Shown: positions 7,787 to 18,496 of the stretch, piece by piece
Position numbering within the stretch: position 1 is the stretch's first letter
Layout: each line of letters opens with the position of its first letter
Assembly (NCBI GenBank): GCA_033064195.1
Contig: JARBJD010000615.1
Coordinates: 1 to 28,930, forward strand
Source: Blattamonas nauphoetae
Lineage: Eukaryota; Preaxostyla; Oxymonadida
DNA length: 28,930 nucleotides
Direction of reading: 5' to 3'
Position numbers and translations under genes: made by a program
Notes under the pieces: generated by a model
Told to the model about the DNA's origin: nothing
Database searches by the model: none
What the model saw: the letters and a program-made list of their open reading frames with translations, nothing else

Positions 7787-10700
7787 GTGTTCAAGATCAC
7801 TAGGAAACTAAAGTCGATTGAAGAGAAGCTGATGGATCATTGGATGAAGAATCTGTTGATCATTCAGAAGAAGAATGAACAAATGGAAACAAGAAAAGTG
7901 AAGCAGTTTGATGGATTCAATGAATGCATCTTACTTGCTGAACCAAGAGACAAACTTGCTTTCAATGAATGTTTGACCAATGCACGAAAGAAGTTCAAGA
8001 AGAATGAGGTCGAGAAGGTTGAAGACAATGGAAAACCTTATCAGCTGTACTTCCACAATCATCTGAAGAATGTTGAGGAAATCACAACCTTCATCAAAAC
8101 AGTGTATGAAAAAGAGAAGGATCGACCATTCAAGATCAGTCTTGACTTCGGAAAGATTGTTGAGAGAAAAGACAAAGATGAGACACTGTACAATGATTTC
8201 AGACCAGAACTGGAGAACACATCTAAGAGCTTTCCAACAGTGATAAGAAGTGAAGCAGACATCACTGAGTATTCTAAATATGCGATCAATCTAATCAAAG
8301 AGTCACAAGAGAGAACACTGATGGACACAAAGACAATGTTCATCGCCTTCCATTCGATTCTTGTTGCAGTTTACAGATTCCCAGTTGCTGGAAAAGCTAA
8401 TGCCATTCTCACTGAACACATAAAACATACAACGTTCGGTACGTCGATTCTGAGTACAATATCTGCTTCTTTCAAGCACTATCATTCCTCACTCTTCCTG
8501 AGGTTCCAAAGAAGAAAACTCAATCAATATGAGGAATAGTGAAGCCTACAGATTGTTTGCACAATGGATGAAGCTTTCACATCTGAAGTCTCGACAATTG
8601 ACACCACATCTTCAGAAGTATCCTGGATTTGATATTGCATGTGACATTGAGAAAGCAATGATTGAATTCAACATTACCGTCCACATTTATGAATACGACG
8701 AAGACAAGAAGCGATATTTCCTCAGTCAATCGTACATCAACGAAAATGATGATGCAAGAGTTCTCCCATCTTCTGATGATTCCGCTCACTGCAACTCTCG
8801 TTCATGTGATGTACATTATCGATCCTGAGAAAATCACTGGATACAAACTCTGTCCTTACTGTCAATCAAGAGGATTCCAAGTGAAGGATTCTCACTTCAA
8901 GACATACTACGAGAAGCATCTCAAAGAATGCAAAGAACTCGATGGAAAACATGTGAAGAAGATCTCACTTGATAAAACGCCAAGGCCATATGTACCACAC
9001 ATTCTTAACAACAAGACTCATGAATTTCTGATGGCACACAAGAGACAAGACGAGTTCAAACCAACGCAATACTACATCACTTACGATTTTGAAACCATGG
9101 AAGATCTCATTCTTGATAATCTATTCTCTGATGACAATACTCAGTTGATCTCACATTTGAAACCTCTCTGTTGCATCAGCAATTAAAACAAAACAGGAGT
9201 TCAATCGATCTACTTTGATCTTCGAGATGGAAAAGACTTTGTGAAGCAATGGATCAGAGAACTCTTCAAATATGCAGAAACTGTACGAGAAAACAACCAA
9301 TATGAAGATCCTGCAATACCCTCACAAAATGAAGTCAGTGTGATTGGATTCAACAGTTCCAGATTCGACATCAATCTCATCTTCCGTGATCTCGTTGACA
9401 AGGATTGGAAAGTGGTGAGCTTTCTTGGATCAACAACAAAGTACAAACAAGTATTGATCAGACACGAGAAAACGCAACAAGTTCTTCGGTTCATTGACAT
9501 GATGTCGTACACTGGACCAATGTCATTGGACAATGCAGTCAAAGCCTTTGGAGGAAACACAACACTTCAGAAATCATTCTTTGCTTACGAATCATTTGAT
9601 TCATCAGACTACGATACAGTGCTGAGCAAACAAGAACCTTTCTCCAAGTATGAATTCTATTCCAGTCTGAATAATAGTGAAATGTCCGACACCGATTACC
9701 AATTGTACCTTGATGATTGGAACAAACAAGGATTCAAGAACAGATGGGACTATCTAAAATTCTACAACATCAGAGACGTCGAATGTATGATTGCACCTTT
9801 GGATAATCTTATTGATTTGAACTTCCAATACAAAGTGGATATGTTGCACAATCTCTCTTTATCAGCGAATGCTTCTGCAATCAAGTATGCATGCGCCTAC
9901 AAAGACTTTGATATTGATGCTGACTACAACGAATGTGACGAATCTGGTCCAATCAAGATCACCAAACAATACTGGAAATTCAAAGTTGAAGGATACAGGT
10001 ATCAAGACCAGAAAGCTCATCGCAATACTACAGCCAATGTCACTGAAGCAGACTACGACTGGTTTGTTCAACAGTGCAAGAGAGTTTGCTACATATGCAA
10101 ATGCCACTTCTCACAAGCAGTTAAACCAACACTAGACAGAATCGACAATTCGAAAGGACATTCTAAAGAGAACGTGAAGATCTGTTGTGACTACTGCAAC
10201 ACCTACAAGTCAGATCATGATGAACATCTCACTAGATTGAGGATTCAACTGAAGAAGTACTGCATCTGGAAATCTCTACCAATGACTCTGACACATGAGC
10301 AAACATATCACAAGTTGAGAGCAGCAGTGACTGGTGGATTATCGAATGTTCAGCATCGACAGAACATCAAAGACGTGACTCCAATCAATCACTTCTCATA
10401 TGAAGATGGTGTTGTCAAATCAACTGATACTGAACACATCATGACTCACGTTTGTGGTGTTGATTTCAACTCACTATATCCAAGTGCTTTCTCATCAATC
10501 AAGAACAAGAACAATCCGTACACAAACACAGAATGTACATGCCAGGAAGATGTTTGTACACAGCAACAGGAGATCAAGAATGTCGGGAGATCATCGAGAC
10601 AAGAATCAGAAGACATTGTTCGTTGCTGAGCTGAAAGGACACATCGATGAAAAGTACATAAATGATTTCATTAACTTCCCACCAATCTTCAGAAACATTG

Positions 10701-11470
10701 TTGTCAATACGACTGAAGAGAACATTGGAGAAGACGTATTCGTTGATGAAGAAACATGGATTGAAGACTGATGACAAACAAAGAAAGCTGACCCAACTCT
10801 TGAGCACACACGATCAGTATATGTTCTTTTCGACATACTATCTGTGGTTCCTCATCGACTACTGTCACTTCATTGTGGATGACGTTAAGAGTGTGATGGT
10901 ATTCTCGAGACATGCTGGATTTGAACCATTTGTGACATCGTTCATGAATGATCGGAATTGAAGCAATGAAGGTTGGAAACAAAGGAAAGGAACAATTCTG
11001 TAAGACCAACTTGAATGGAAGTTACGGATATGATGGAATGAACACTGAGAAGTACAACTCAATCACAATCTGCAATGAGAAGAGAACATACTTGAAACAA
11101 ATGATGAAAGGATTTGTAGCAACAAGAGAGATCAATGAGGACAACTACATTGTGATTGAAGACAGAGAAAGCATCATGCAAACATGCCTGCAGGAAGCAG
11201 TGTTCACACTCGACAATACCAAGTTCTGGTATCTGAATTTCATCTACAACTTCATGTATAAATGCCTAGACATGAACAAGATTCACTTCTGTGAGGGAGA
11301 CACTGACTCAGCATACTGGGCAATTAGTGGAGATCCAAATGCTGGAATTCATCAACAATTTGAACACGTGATTGCTGACAAAGAATTCTATGATGCACAC
11401 AAATATGAATGGTTTCCAAATCCTGAAAAGGAGTTGATGATGAGAAGAAACTGTTGGGATTAGCAATTGA
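7787..11470 (+). pseudogene. Polinton protein-primed DNA polymerase B with embedded HNH nuclease domain
   Basis: The 5' part (7787-8520) is a Lys/Glu-rich region without a clear family, in the position of the polymerase N-terminal extension. A Cys/His segment 'YKLCPYCQSRGFQV' (near 8840) leads into the 3'-5' exonuclease: 'TYDFETME' (near 9082), 'GFNSSRFDINLIF' (near 9348) and 'YNIRDVECM' (near 9762). An HNH domain follows ('CYICKCHF', 'LDRIDNSKGHSKENV', 'CCDYCNTYKSDH', about 10085-10225). Then come polymerase motif A 'GVDFNSLYPSA' (near 10459), motif B 'KTNLNGSYGYDGMN' (near 11005) and motif C 'EGDTDSAYWAI' (near 11294). All three catalytic motifs keep their Asp residues. In intact Polintons this enzyme copies the element from a protein primer. 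Here it is fossil. Confidence 0.85.
10070..10270 (+). other. HNH endonuclease domain inside the polymerase
   Basis: Pattern Cys-x2-Cys ... L-D-R-I-D-N ... N-V ... Cys-Cys-x2-Cys-N-x2-K, the HNH signature with two zinc-binding Cys pairs. It lies between the last exonuclease motif and polymerase motif A. No intein splicing residues flank it. HNH inserts in related Polinton-type polymerases are, as far as I recall, seen in other eukaryotes too. Confidence 0.75.
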
Positions 11471-11539
11471 GAAGGAAGGTGAACAGATGATCTGTCTTGC
11501 ACCCAAGTGTTACTCACTCGATGAGCAAAATCAAAGCAA

Positions 11540-11975
11540 AAAAACAAATCACAAGGTATGTCCTCAATGGAGAGAAAACAGTGACATTGAACTTTCACGA
11601 GAAGAGTGACTACAGCAATGATTTGAAGTGCCTCAATGGAGAAGAAAACAGTGACAACTGAACATTGAAAATGACTTTCAAACGAGATAGTGAAGACTTG
11701 GACACGTGACGGAACTGTAATGGGACAATTTGAGACGACGAAAAATACAACATTGCCAATGAAGGTTGGAAACTTTGGAAGACCAACTGGTTTCAACCTC
11801 AGAAATTTTCTTGTATTGACAACATTCATTCCTGCAATCAATTGGTTCATAAAAATCACTGAAACCAAATTGAAAATCTCTGTGTTGTCAGCGTTCACGA
11901 GTGATGACTATGTGAAGTGCCTCAATGGAGAGAAAACAGTGACAACAACATTGAACTTTCAAACGAGAAGAGCTC
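11540..11975 (+). repeat. Partly repeated segments downstream of the polymerase
   Basis: CCTCAATGGAGAGAAAACAG (with a small variation in the middle copy) occurs near 11552, 11630 and 11921, each followed by ACATTGAACTTTC-like sequence. A further segment near 11760-11795 (AATGAAGGTTGGAAAC, then GGAAGACCAACTGG) resembles 10967-11013 in the polymerase. This suggests local duplication at the end of the element. Confidence 0.6.
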
Positions 11976-12114
11976 ACACTGACGATGACAGCAATGGATT
12001 TGAGATTGCGAAAATACAACAGCAAAAACTCAGTCTCAGTGGAATACATCTGGGTCGTTCCCACTCAGAATCAACACCCCTTTTTTATTCTTTCAAATAG
12101 GTTCATTTTTCAAA

Positions 12115-12143
12115 ATCAACATAAAAATTGGGGCAAAACCTTA
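12115..12143 (+). repeat. Candidate Polinton terminal sequence, copy B end
   Basis: The 16 bases TTGGGGCAAAACCTTA (12128-12143) occur in reverse complement at 26982-26997, just before copy C. The match extends weakly inwards and stops abruptly outwards, as terminal inverted repeats do. Confidence 0.5.
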
Positions 12144-12467
12144 TTTGAGTTGTATTTCTCTGATTGTTCAGAAAAGTGCGGCAATGGGTTGATCACACCG
12201 ATCTGACTGATTTCACGAGTTTAGGAAACAATGGCGACAATAAAGCATAGAAAACATAGTACGAACAGAAAAGGAAGAGATGCCGAGGGTTCAACGATGA
12301 GAGTTTCGTGAACAGAAGATGCGAACGTGTTCAGCAAGTAGACTGACACAAGTCGAGGATAAATTGGAGATTGAAGTGGCAACTATTTCGGAGAAAGAAC
12401 AAAAAGATGATAGGAAAAGGAAAGAAGAAGAGCGAACATGAAAGAGGAGTGAAGAATCACTTCCTCA
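12144..12467. other. Gene-free spacer between Polinton copy B and the surface protein gene
   Basis: AT-rich and purine-rich on the plus strand. No conserved protein motif or RNA gene was recognised. Confidence 0.4.
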
Positions 12468-15400
12468 TCAAATGCCATCTGCATCCGATTCAGGCTCCCA
12501 AAAGATCTTCCCGAACAACTTGTGAGAATCGAGTTGGTGATGGAGATGGTGCTGGTTGTGGCTCAGACCACAATCCCTCCACTATCCAACACAATCCGCT
12601 TTCCTGTTTCTTTCACACTTCCATTTCAAAACACCAATGTCTGGCATGAAAGTTGAAGGAGACCACATCTGTGTCATCTTTCGTTGCTTGGAGGGTTGGT
12701 TTGAGTGCAAAAAGAGTGGTTGGATCGACGATGGAGGGACAGAGTCGAGGAGAGGCGTTTCACTTCCATCCCCGTTTTCCACCTCCTCCAACTTCTTCTT
12801 CTTCTTCTTTATCTCCTTGTGTGGTCGACTGAGTTCCTCCGCTTGTGTTTCAGCGGGTTGCTCGAGTTCAGGCTCCTGGACAATCGCAGAATTCAGAGTA
12901 GGAGCTTCGTCTTCCTTCAGTTCGACGATGGTCTGTGGAGGCTCAGTGAGTGTCACGTCAACCTGTCCTGGGAGAGATGTAGTCTCCTGCGAACATGCTC
13001 GGGGATTCTTTGCATCCTTCGTCCTCTGCCACTTTGAACGGCTCTTCTGTGTCGGCCATCTCGCTGGAGTTTGGTCCTTCTTCCTGCTGCTCCTCTTCTT
13101 CTTCCTCCTCTTTCTTGTCTTTCCGACGGAAGACATAGATGATGATGATCAGGAACAGTAGAATGCACGCAAGTGCAACCACTCCGATCCCAACTGAGAG
13201 GCCGATCATTGCTGCCTTCTGTTTTTTAGCAGCAGCGGACGGATCTGTCGGCGATGAAGGGTCATCAGGATCGGTTGGGTCTTCAGGACTAGTTGGATCT
13301 GTCGGTTCAGTTATATCTGTCGAGCTAGCCGGGTCGGATGGATCGAGCGGAGGGACGGTGCTGGTTGGGAGCCCGCCGAGATCGAACAGAGGGAGCGACG
13401 ATGAGTATTCCATCCAGAATCCCCATCCGAACTTCACCGAAACCGTGTCTGCGTTGCGTGAATGCGTGGACGGGCTGAGTGCAGACATGTCGTCATTCGA
13501 TATTTGGACGATGATGAGAGTGTTGTTGTGGAATGCCACGTCCGACGGGACATCTGTTGTCTCGAACAGCACTGCTGTTGCTGTCTCGCATGGGATGAGC
13601 TGCGACCCAGTCACGTATGCCACGTACTCCGTCTGGTCTTCGGAAAGGACGGTCTGGACATTCTTCGTTTGGGAGTTGTAGAAGTGGGATTCCGACTGAG
13701 CAGGGGTGATGGTGACAGTTGCGCTGGTGTCCACTTGTCTGACCCCAGCATCTTGTTCTGTTTGACCATCGAAAGTACAGCTGGTGATGGTGAGCTCGCT
13801 TTAGGAACCCACCACAAAGTAGACACGGAGAGATGGGAACTCCTTCAACGAGACTGGGACGATTCCTTCGAACGTGGAGTTTTTGGCAGAGGCTTTGGTT
13901 TCGACGAGGTGGACTGATTCTGTGGAGCGGAATTTAACCTCAAATCCCACAGAAAAGGCGTTGTTGGTGGAAAGCTCCGAGTCGAACCTGTTCCCACAGA
14001 TGGTGAGAGTCTTGCTGTTGATTTCGGTTTGATTGGTGACGGGCACTTTGTCGACGATAGTCACAATGAATTCGTCGTCGAGCTTGAAGTTGTCGAGAAC
14101 GTAGTGAGGATCGGTAAAGAGGAGCTGTCCACTACGCTTATGGAAAAGTCTTCAACAGCACCGCCGCAATCTGCTGTGTTCTCCACGAAAAGGCAGATCG
14201 AACCTGACGGATCCAAAAGAAGAGTCCCGCCTTCTGAGTTGAACACATGCTCTCCTTGTGGGAGAACGAGGGTTGATGCAGTAAAAATCAATTGTGAAGT
14301 TCTATCAATGCTTGCAATCAAGCCAGTTGACGGAATGTAGATTCCGGACAGGGCCGAAACAGAGCTGTTTGATAGAATGAACATCGACGAGAGGAACAGA
14401 GCATTTCACTTCCCAGTTGTTGAAGTGCATGTGGTATTGCATGACGTGACCACTACTCCACTCAGTCGACACGAGTATGTCCGACTCCTTAGCTGGAGTG
14501 TTGGATGGAATCCCCCCATTGAATACGACAGTATGAACGTCGCTGTTTTTGTGCTGCTCGTCAGATCAACGACGATCACTCCTCCATTCCAGCCTGATCA
14601 ACTTACTGTCTCAAAATAGAACGCTAAGTTCGTGTTCTGTCCAGTGAAGCCGAGAGACTTGAGTGTGAGAGTGCCAGATGGAATATCGAATGCACCATTC
14701 GTATGAGTGTGTGTGGCTGCTTTCGTTGTTGGGAGGGGTGCTGGCTTGAGAATCGTCAGTGCGGATGAGCTGGTGATAGTGGAGAGAGTGATGGGAGTTG
14801 TTGTGGTGAATGAGCCGATGTGAAGGTCACTCCTGTCGGTGACAGTGTCTCACCCGTGAGGAGATTAGCTTGGACCGCTGCCCCTTCGTCGGAGGTAGTG
14901 ATCGAGTTGAATGTGCATGAGTTCAGACTTAGTGAACCTCCTGTCTGTATCAGCATGCTGTGAGCAAAGCGAGCAGCGAGGACACTTCCATCCAGAACGA
15001 CATTGGTTTGTTTTGCTGTTCCGCCAGACACAATTGCGAAGGGTGTGATCATTGTGTCACTTTCCAACAGCGGAGAAGAGATTGTGGCTTGTGTGACGAT
15101 GAGATTGTTGGCAGGAACGGTGAAGAGCGCGGTGACGATGAGGATGTGTCGGAAAGGGCTGTTGTCGTAGCTGAGGTTGAAGCGGCAAACACGACGTTCC
15201 TGTGAAGGAGAAATCGATGTTGGACGAGAACGGGTTTGAGCCGAGAGTACGTTGAAAGTGATCGAGCCAACGTTGACCTGTGCCGTTGTTGCGGCGTTCA
15301 GCTGGATTGAAAGAAGATGGGTGGAGAGTGATCCAGTGTACTTACAGGTTGGGACACTGATGTAACTGATGTTGACGGACGACAGCGACAACAAGGATAA

Positions 15401-16375
15401 TGAGTTCGCTGTGACTGTCCCTCCCGACACAACTGAGAGGAGGGTCGGCGCAGTGAGGAGGGACGAGTCGGAGAAGGCGACGTTGGTGATGGTAAGTGAG
15501 TCTGTGACCTTCACAGAGAGGAGAGGGTTCTACGAGCCAGCATCGTCGGAGACGTTGAATGTGATGTTTGTCATGCTCAGTGTCTTCGTGGTGGAGATTG
15601 AGCTTGCTGTTGTGATAGTGAGTGGGGCAGTTATGGATGCTGACTTTGGCTGGAGAGTTGTACCGACGCGTACACATTCCCGTACAGAACCCCCATTGCC
15701 ACAACACACACATGATACCCTGCAATGTAAACCCCACTGTATGCTCCCTCTCGCGAGAAGCAGACGAATCGAGCGTTGACTGTCGGATCGTTTGCCTATC
15801 CAGCGATGAACGATGCTGGTGTCAGGTTAGAATCGACATCGGTGCCGTTGATGTAGATGCCTTGTCCCACAGAGGCAGTGTCCTGCTCCACCTTCTGTGA
15901 AGAGGTGGAGATGGTGAATGAAGGAGGGGTTGGAAGATGGCGTGGATGGCTGCTCCTATGCCCAAGTTGGATGCGATAGAAGAGAAATTGCAGGATGAGA
16001 TTTCCATCGAGCCTACTGTCATCACAATCAGTCATCCTTTATGTTCGCTGCCAGTTCCTTTCAGTCATCTCAATCAGGTTCCATTGATCAGTGTCCGTCG
16101 CAGTGAGTTCCAGTGGAAAATTTGTTGGAGAGAATGTGTTCGTCGTCACTTTCACATTTGTTGTGTTGTGGTAGCTGGGCCTGACGAACACCAATTGGGT
16201 TCCTGAAGTATCGGGAACATATATGCCGTCTCAGTGAAGTGCAACTGACCGATTGTTGACAAGAAGACATTTTTCAGCGTCTGATGACATCGTGTTGAAC
16301 GGCCCAGCTTCAATGATCACTTTTCTGTTGATCCGTCAGTCTTTGGGACGAATGATCAGTATTCCCCTTCTAGCC
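12468..16375 (-). pseudogene. Beta-helix surface protein with C-terminal membrane anchor, damaged
   Basis: Read on the minus strand. The N-terminal side has 'VIIEAGPFNTMSSDAEKCLL' (near 16300) and 'CNFSSIASNLGIGAAIHA' (near 15975). Long Ser/Thr-rich beta-helix sequence follows ('TANSLSLLSLSSVNISYISV', 'GSLSLNSCTFNSI'). A Pro/Asp/Ser/Thr linker (about 13260-13370) leads to one membrane helix ('AAMIGLSVGIGVVALACILL', about 13150-13220), then 'FRRKDKKEEEEEEE' and an acidic tail ending at TGA 12468-12470. TAA at 13801-13803 and TAG at 15530-15532, 15796-15798 and 12582-12584 lie within otherwise continuous frames and fit glutamine. Frame changes at about 12975, 14120, 14825, 15650 and 15900 and in-frame TGAs near the 5' side point to decay or assembly indels. 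Likely a cell-surface protein. Confidence 0.7.
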
Positions 16376-16443
16376 TGAAATTTCAGCTGTCATCTGTTTC
16401 TCCTTCATTCCAGACCATTTCTCCTTCTCTTCCCCTTTGCGAA

Positions 16444-16689
16444 TTGGGTCTTCCATTTGCCTTTCTGTTATGTTTCCTATCCAGTCGTCGCGATCCATTG
16501 TCGTTGTCATTACTGCGTCATTTTCTCGTAAGAATCCATTTTTCAATGTTCATTGCGTTCTTTCTGGTCATTCGAGTGCTTAATTGTGTTTTTTTTCCTC
16601 CAGATCTTCTGACTCGGCTTCCAGCATTCTACCAGCAACATCTTGCCCCAGAAGAGATGGATTCTATAGTCAGAGTCCAATTGTTATGA
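16444..16689 (+). CDS. Possible short 3' exon pair of an unknown gene
   Basis: Removing a candidate intron at 16528-16603 (GTAAGA ... polypyrimidine ... CAG) joins 'SIVVVITASFS' to 'LLTRLPAFYQQHLAPEEMD' in frame, ending at TGA 16687-16689. The second piece looks protein-like (helical, charged). No family recognised and no clear start. It could be chance. Confidence 0.25.
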   Translation: MGLPFAFLLCFLSSRRDPLSLSLLRHFLVRIHFSMFIAFFLVIRVLNCVFFPPDLLTRLPAFYQQHLAPEEMDSIVRVQLL

Positions 16690-17249
16690 AAAATTGGATC
16701 TGTTATTCTCCTTGTTTTCATAACAGTGTGAGATCATGTCGATCGATTTCTGGTCCATTCTCCTAAAGCTCAAATCGAACAAAGTGTAATCAATTCTGTT
16801 TGTTCAATGTCACTTAAGATCATAAAAAGTTGCTGAGATGGGAAAGCAAAATTGAAATCATAGGATAGAGAGAAAATGGGAACCAGAAGATGTGAGTCTG
16901 CAAAACAATATAAAAGAAGAGATATACATTGTTTCTTTGCAAGTAGAACGGAAACACCAAACGGAGGGGAGAGTTGAGACATTGCAAAGTGTAGAATGGA
17001 GGATCTTGTCCTGAATGCGAGAGTGGTTCCCTTGTTGACAATGATCGAGACTTCTGATTGATGGACATATGGGTCGCAATTTTTCACTTTCCAAAAAAAC
17101 AGTAGTTTTGTTCGAGTGAAATGCAAGAGGTAATCCAGTCCATAAAATCGAATACTTGACTTTCATCAATCTCAACTATCGATCTTATACCACTAATTTC
17201 TCCAACTTTCGTATGTTGTGGTGATCAAGCCCATTGAGAGATACTCAAA
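16690..17249. other. Stretch without a convincing gene
   Basis: AT-rich. Two overlapping minus-strand open frames (about 105-118 codons) occur here but show no conserved motif, and both look like chance openings. Confidence 0.35.
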
Positions 17250-17570
17250 ATGTCGAAAGCTATCTTCACCCTTAAATCACTATCGTGCACACGAGATATA
17301 TCATATAAGGCGTCATTAAAGAGTTTAGATGCAGAAAAACCATCCTAGGCACTCTTGGAAGACTTGATCGATCCAAAACAGAATAATGGATCAACCATCC
17401 ACAAACACATTTTAGCACTCGTTCTGCCATGTGTTGAAGACCTTGACCGATATTTCGCGAATGATTCCTCTTAGCTTTCTTCCAGCACGACAAGTATGCC
17501 GCTACATTTTTAACTTATTTCTCCACTCTTTTTTTCCGCAGCGATGGCGAAATTTCTATGCTAGCCATGA
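17250..17570 (+). CDS. Hypothetical ~90-residue protein upstream of IFT46
   Basis: The start ATG 17250-17252 is preceded in frame by TGA. With TAG (17346-17348 and 17472-17474) read as Gln, the frame runs 'MSKAIFTLKSLSCTRD' ... 'LLEDLIDPKQNNGSTIHKH' ... 'LPCVEDLDRYFANDS'. An intron at 17494-17541 (GTATGC ... TTTTTCCGCAG) carries it to TGA 17568-17570, which overlaps the IFT46 start. The sequence looks helical and real, but no family is recognised and the overlap with IFT46 is odd. Alternatively this is untranslated leader of IFT46. Confidence 0.35.
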
Positions 17571-18496
17571 ACCATCATTTGTCAGCTCTAAATCTCACTG
17601 GGGATTCATTTCATAATGAAGAGGAGGAAGAAGAAGAGGAAGAGATCATCAGGTTTCTGTCTCCATCCCTTTGACATTTCACAGCACCGTATAATCTGTC
17701 AACGAGTTCAATCTCCTTTCTATTGCACCAGAATTGCGTTCAATGGTCCAAGAAGTCTTCTCCTTCCAATCACAGAAGTTCATGCTTCCTGCTCCCCTCA
17801 AACCGTTCATCCCCGAATATCAACCTACCATTGGTGAGGTCGATTCTTCTGTGAAAGTGCAGCGTCCAGATGGTGTTGGTGACTTTCTTGGCCTTGTTGT
17901 TCTCGATGAACATGGTCCAGAACAGAGCAATCCGTCTACGCTCGAGATGTAATTTTGGAATCTCGAAAAACTGAGTGATGTGAAGTAGCCAACAAATGCT
18001 CGAACTGTGGACGCGAATGATCGAGGAGCGATTGTATATAATTCAAGATGTCCATCACTATTTTTTGCTTCCTTTTTCTCTACTCTTTCGCTGGTAGGGT
18101 CTTCAATCATCGCGTAATAGCATCGAGGAGTTCTATGAAAGACCACATTCTCCTTATGTTGCCTATCGAGATCCAATGCCGTCTCCGGAGACACGAGCGG
18201 AAATCTGGCCGCCCAAATTCGAGAATCAATTCAAACATGTCTGATTCTATCGTTCTTCAACAACAATTTTCCTTCTCATGATCTTTCAGACAACAATACC
18301 TCCACTTCATCGACTGGACATGAACATCGCAGATTACAGCAAACTGATCCTCTCCATCCTCAACATCGCTGTGTACAATGATTCTGTGAATAATCTTCTT
18401 CACATTATCTTCTCGGTGTTCTTTCCATTCAAATAGAACCCACACTTCAAAGATTTGGACCTTGGGGATCTTCTCTCGCAGTCCAAAGGCCACTGA
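17558..18496 (+). CDS. IFT46: Intraflagellar transport protein 46 (IFT-B complex)
   Basis: IFT46 is a core subunit of the IFT-B train that carries cargo (notably outer dynein arms) along the flagellum. Family features appear in order: an acidic N-terminal run (nine Glu near 17615), 'LKPFIPEY' (near 17800), 'RPDG' and 'LGLVVLDE' (about 17866-17910), 'YVAYRDPMPSPETRAEIWPP' (near 18155), and C-terminal 'YSKLILSILNIAVYNDSVNN' and 'HIIFSVFFPFK'. There are four exons (17558-17652, 17685-18033, 18098-18238, 18290-18496), totalling 792 bases or 263 residues plus a TGA stop, somewhat shorter than the roughly 300 residues of animal IFT46. Four in-frame TAA/TAG codons (17692, 17950, 17986, 18434) must be sense; the one at 17950 falls where animal or algal IFT46 has Leu/Gln-type residues. 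The start may be the ATG at 17558 or 17567. It implies a flagellate host. Confidence 0.88.
17653..17684 (+). other. IFT46 intron 1 (32 bases)
   Basis: GTTTCTG ... ATTTCACAG. Removing it joins the acidic run to 'STV-x-SVNEFNLLSIAPELR' in frame. Confidence 0.75.
18034..18097 (+). other. IFT46 intron 2 (64 bases)
   Basis: GTATAT ... pyrimidine-rich ... GGTAG. Removing it joins 'DANDRGAI' to 'GLQSSRNSIEEFYERP' in frame. Confidence 0.8.
18239..18289 (+). other. IFT46 intron 3 (51 bases)
   Basis: GTCTGA ... ATCTTTCAG. Removing it joins 'FENQFKH' to 'TTIPPLHRLDMNIADYSK', matching the conserved C-terminal domain order. Confidence 0.8.

Larger units (their letters stand above)
6890..12143 (+). mobile_element. 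Polinton/Maverick fragment, copy B (fossil)
   Basis: A broken virus-like element on the plus strand. Parts: an NCELVxEY-repeat protein (6943-7369), a small Gln-rich protein (7407-7731), a long polymerase region (about 7780-11470) with family B, protein-primed type motifs, a region of partly repeated sequence (about 11540-11970), and a terminal sequence (12115-12143) that reappears inverted at 26982-27010. It looks like the polymerase-side end of a Polinton; capsid and integrase genes are not here. Roughly half a dozen apparent breaks. Long readable stretches point to a fairly young age. Confidence 0.75.

Noticed and set aside
10070-10270. An intein in the polymerase
   Set aside because: The HNH domain lacks splicing blocks and the flanking residues show no intein junction (no Cys/Ser at start, no His-Asn at end).
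13139-13681. Plus-strand open frame rich in Gly/Ser (about 180 codons)
   Set aside because: It is the antisense of the Asp/Pro/Thr-rich stalk of the minus-strand surface protein, and its composition follows from that.
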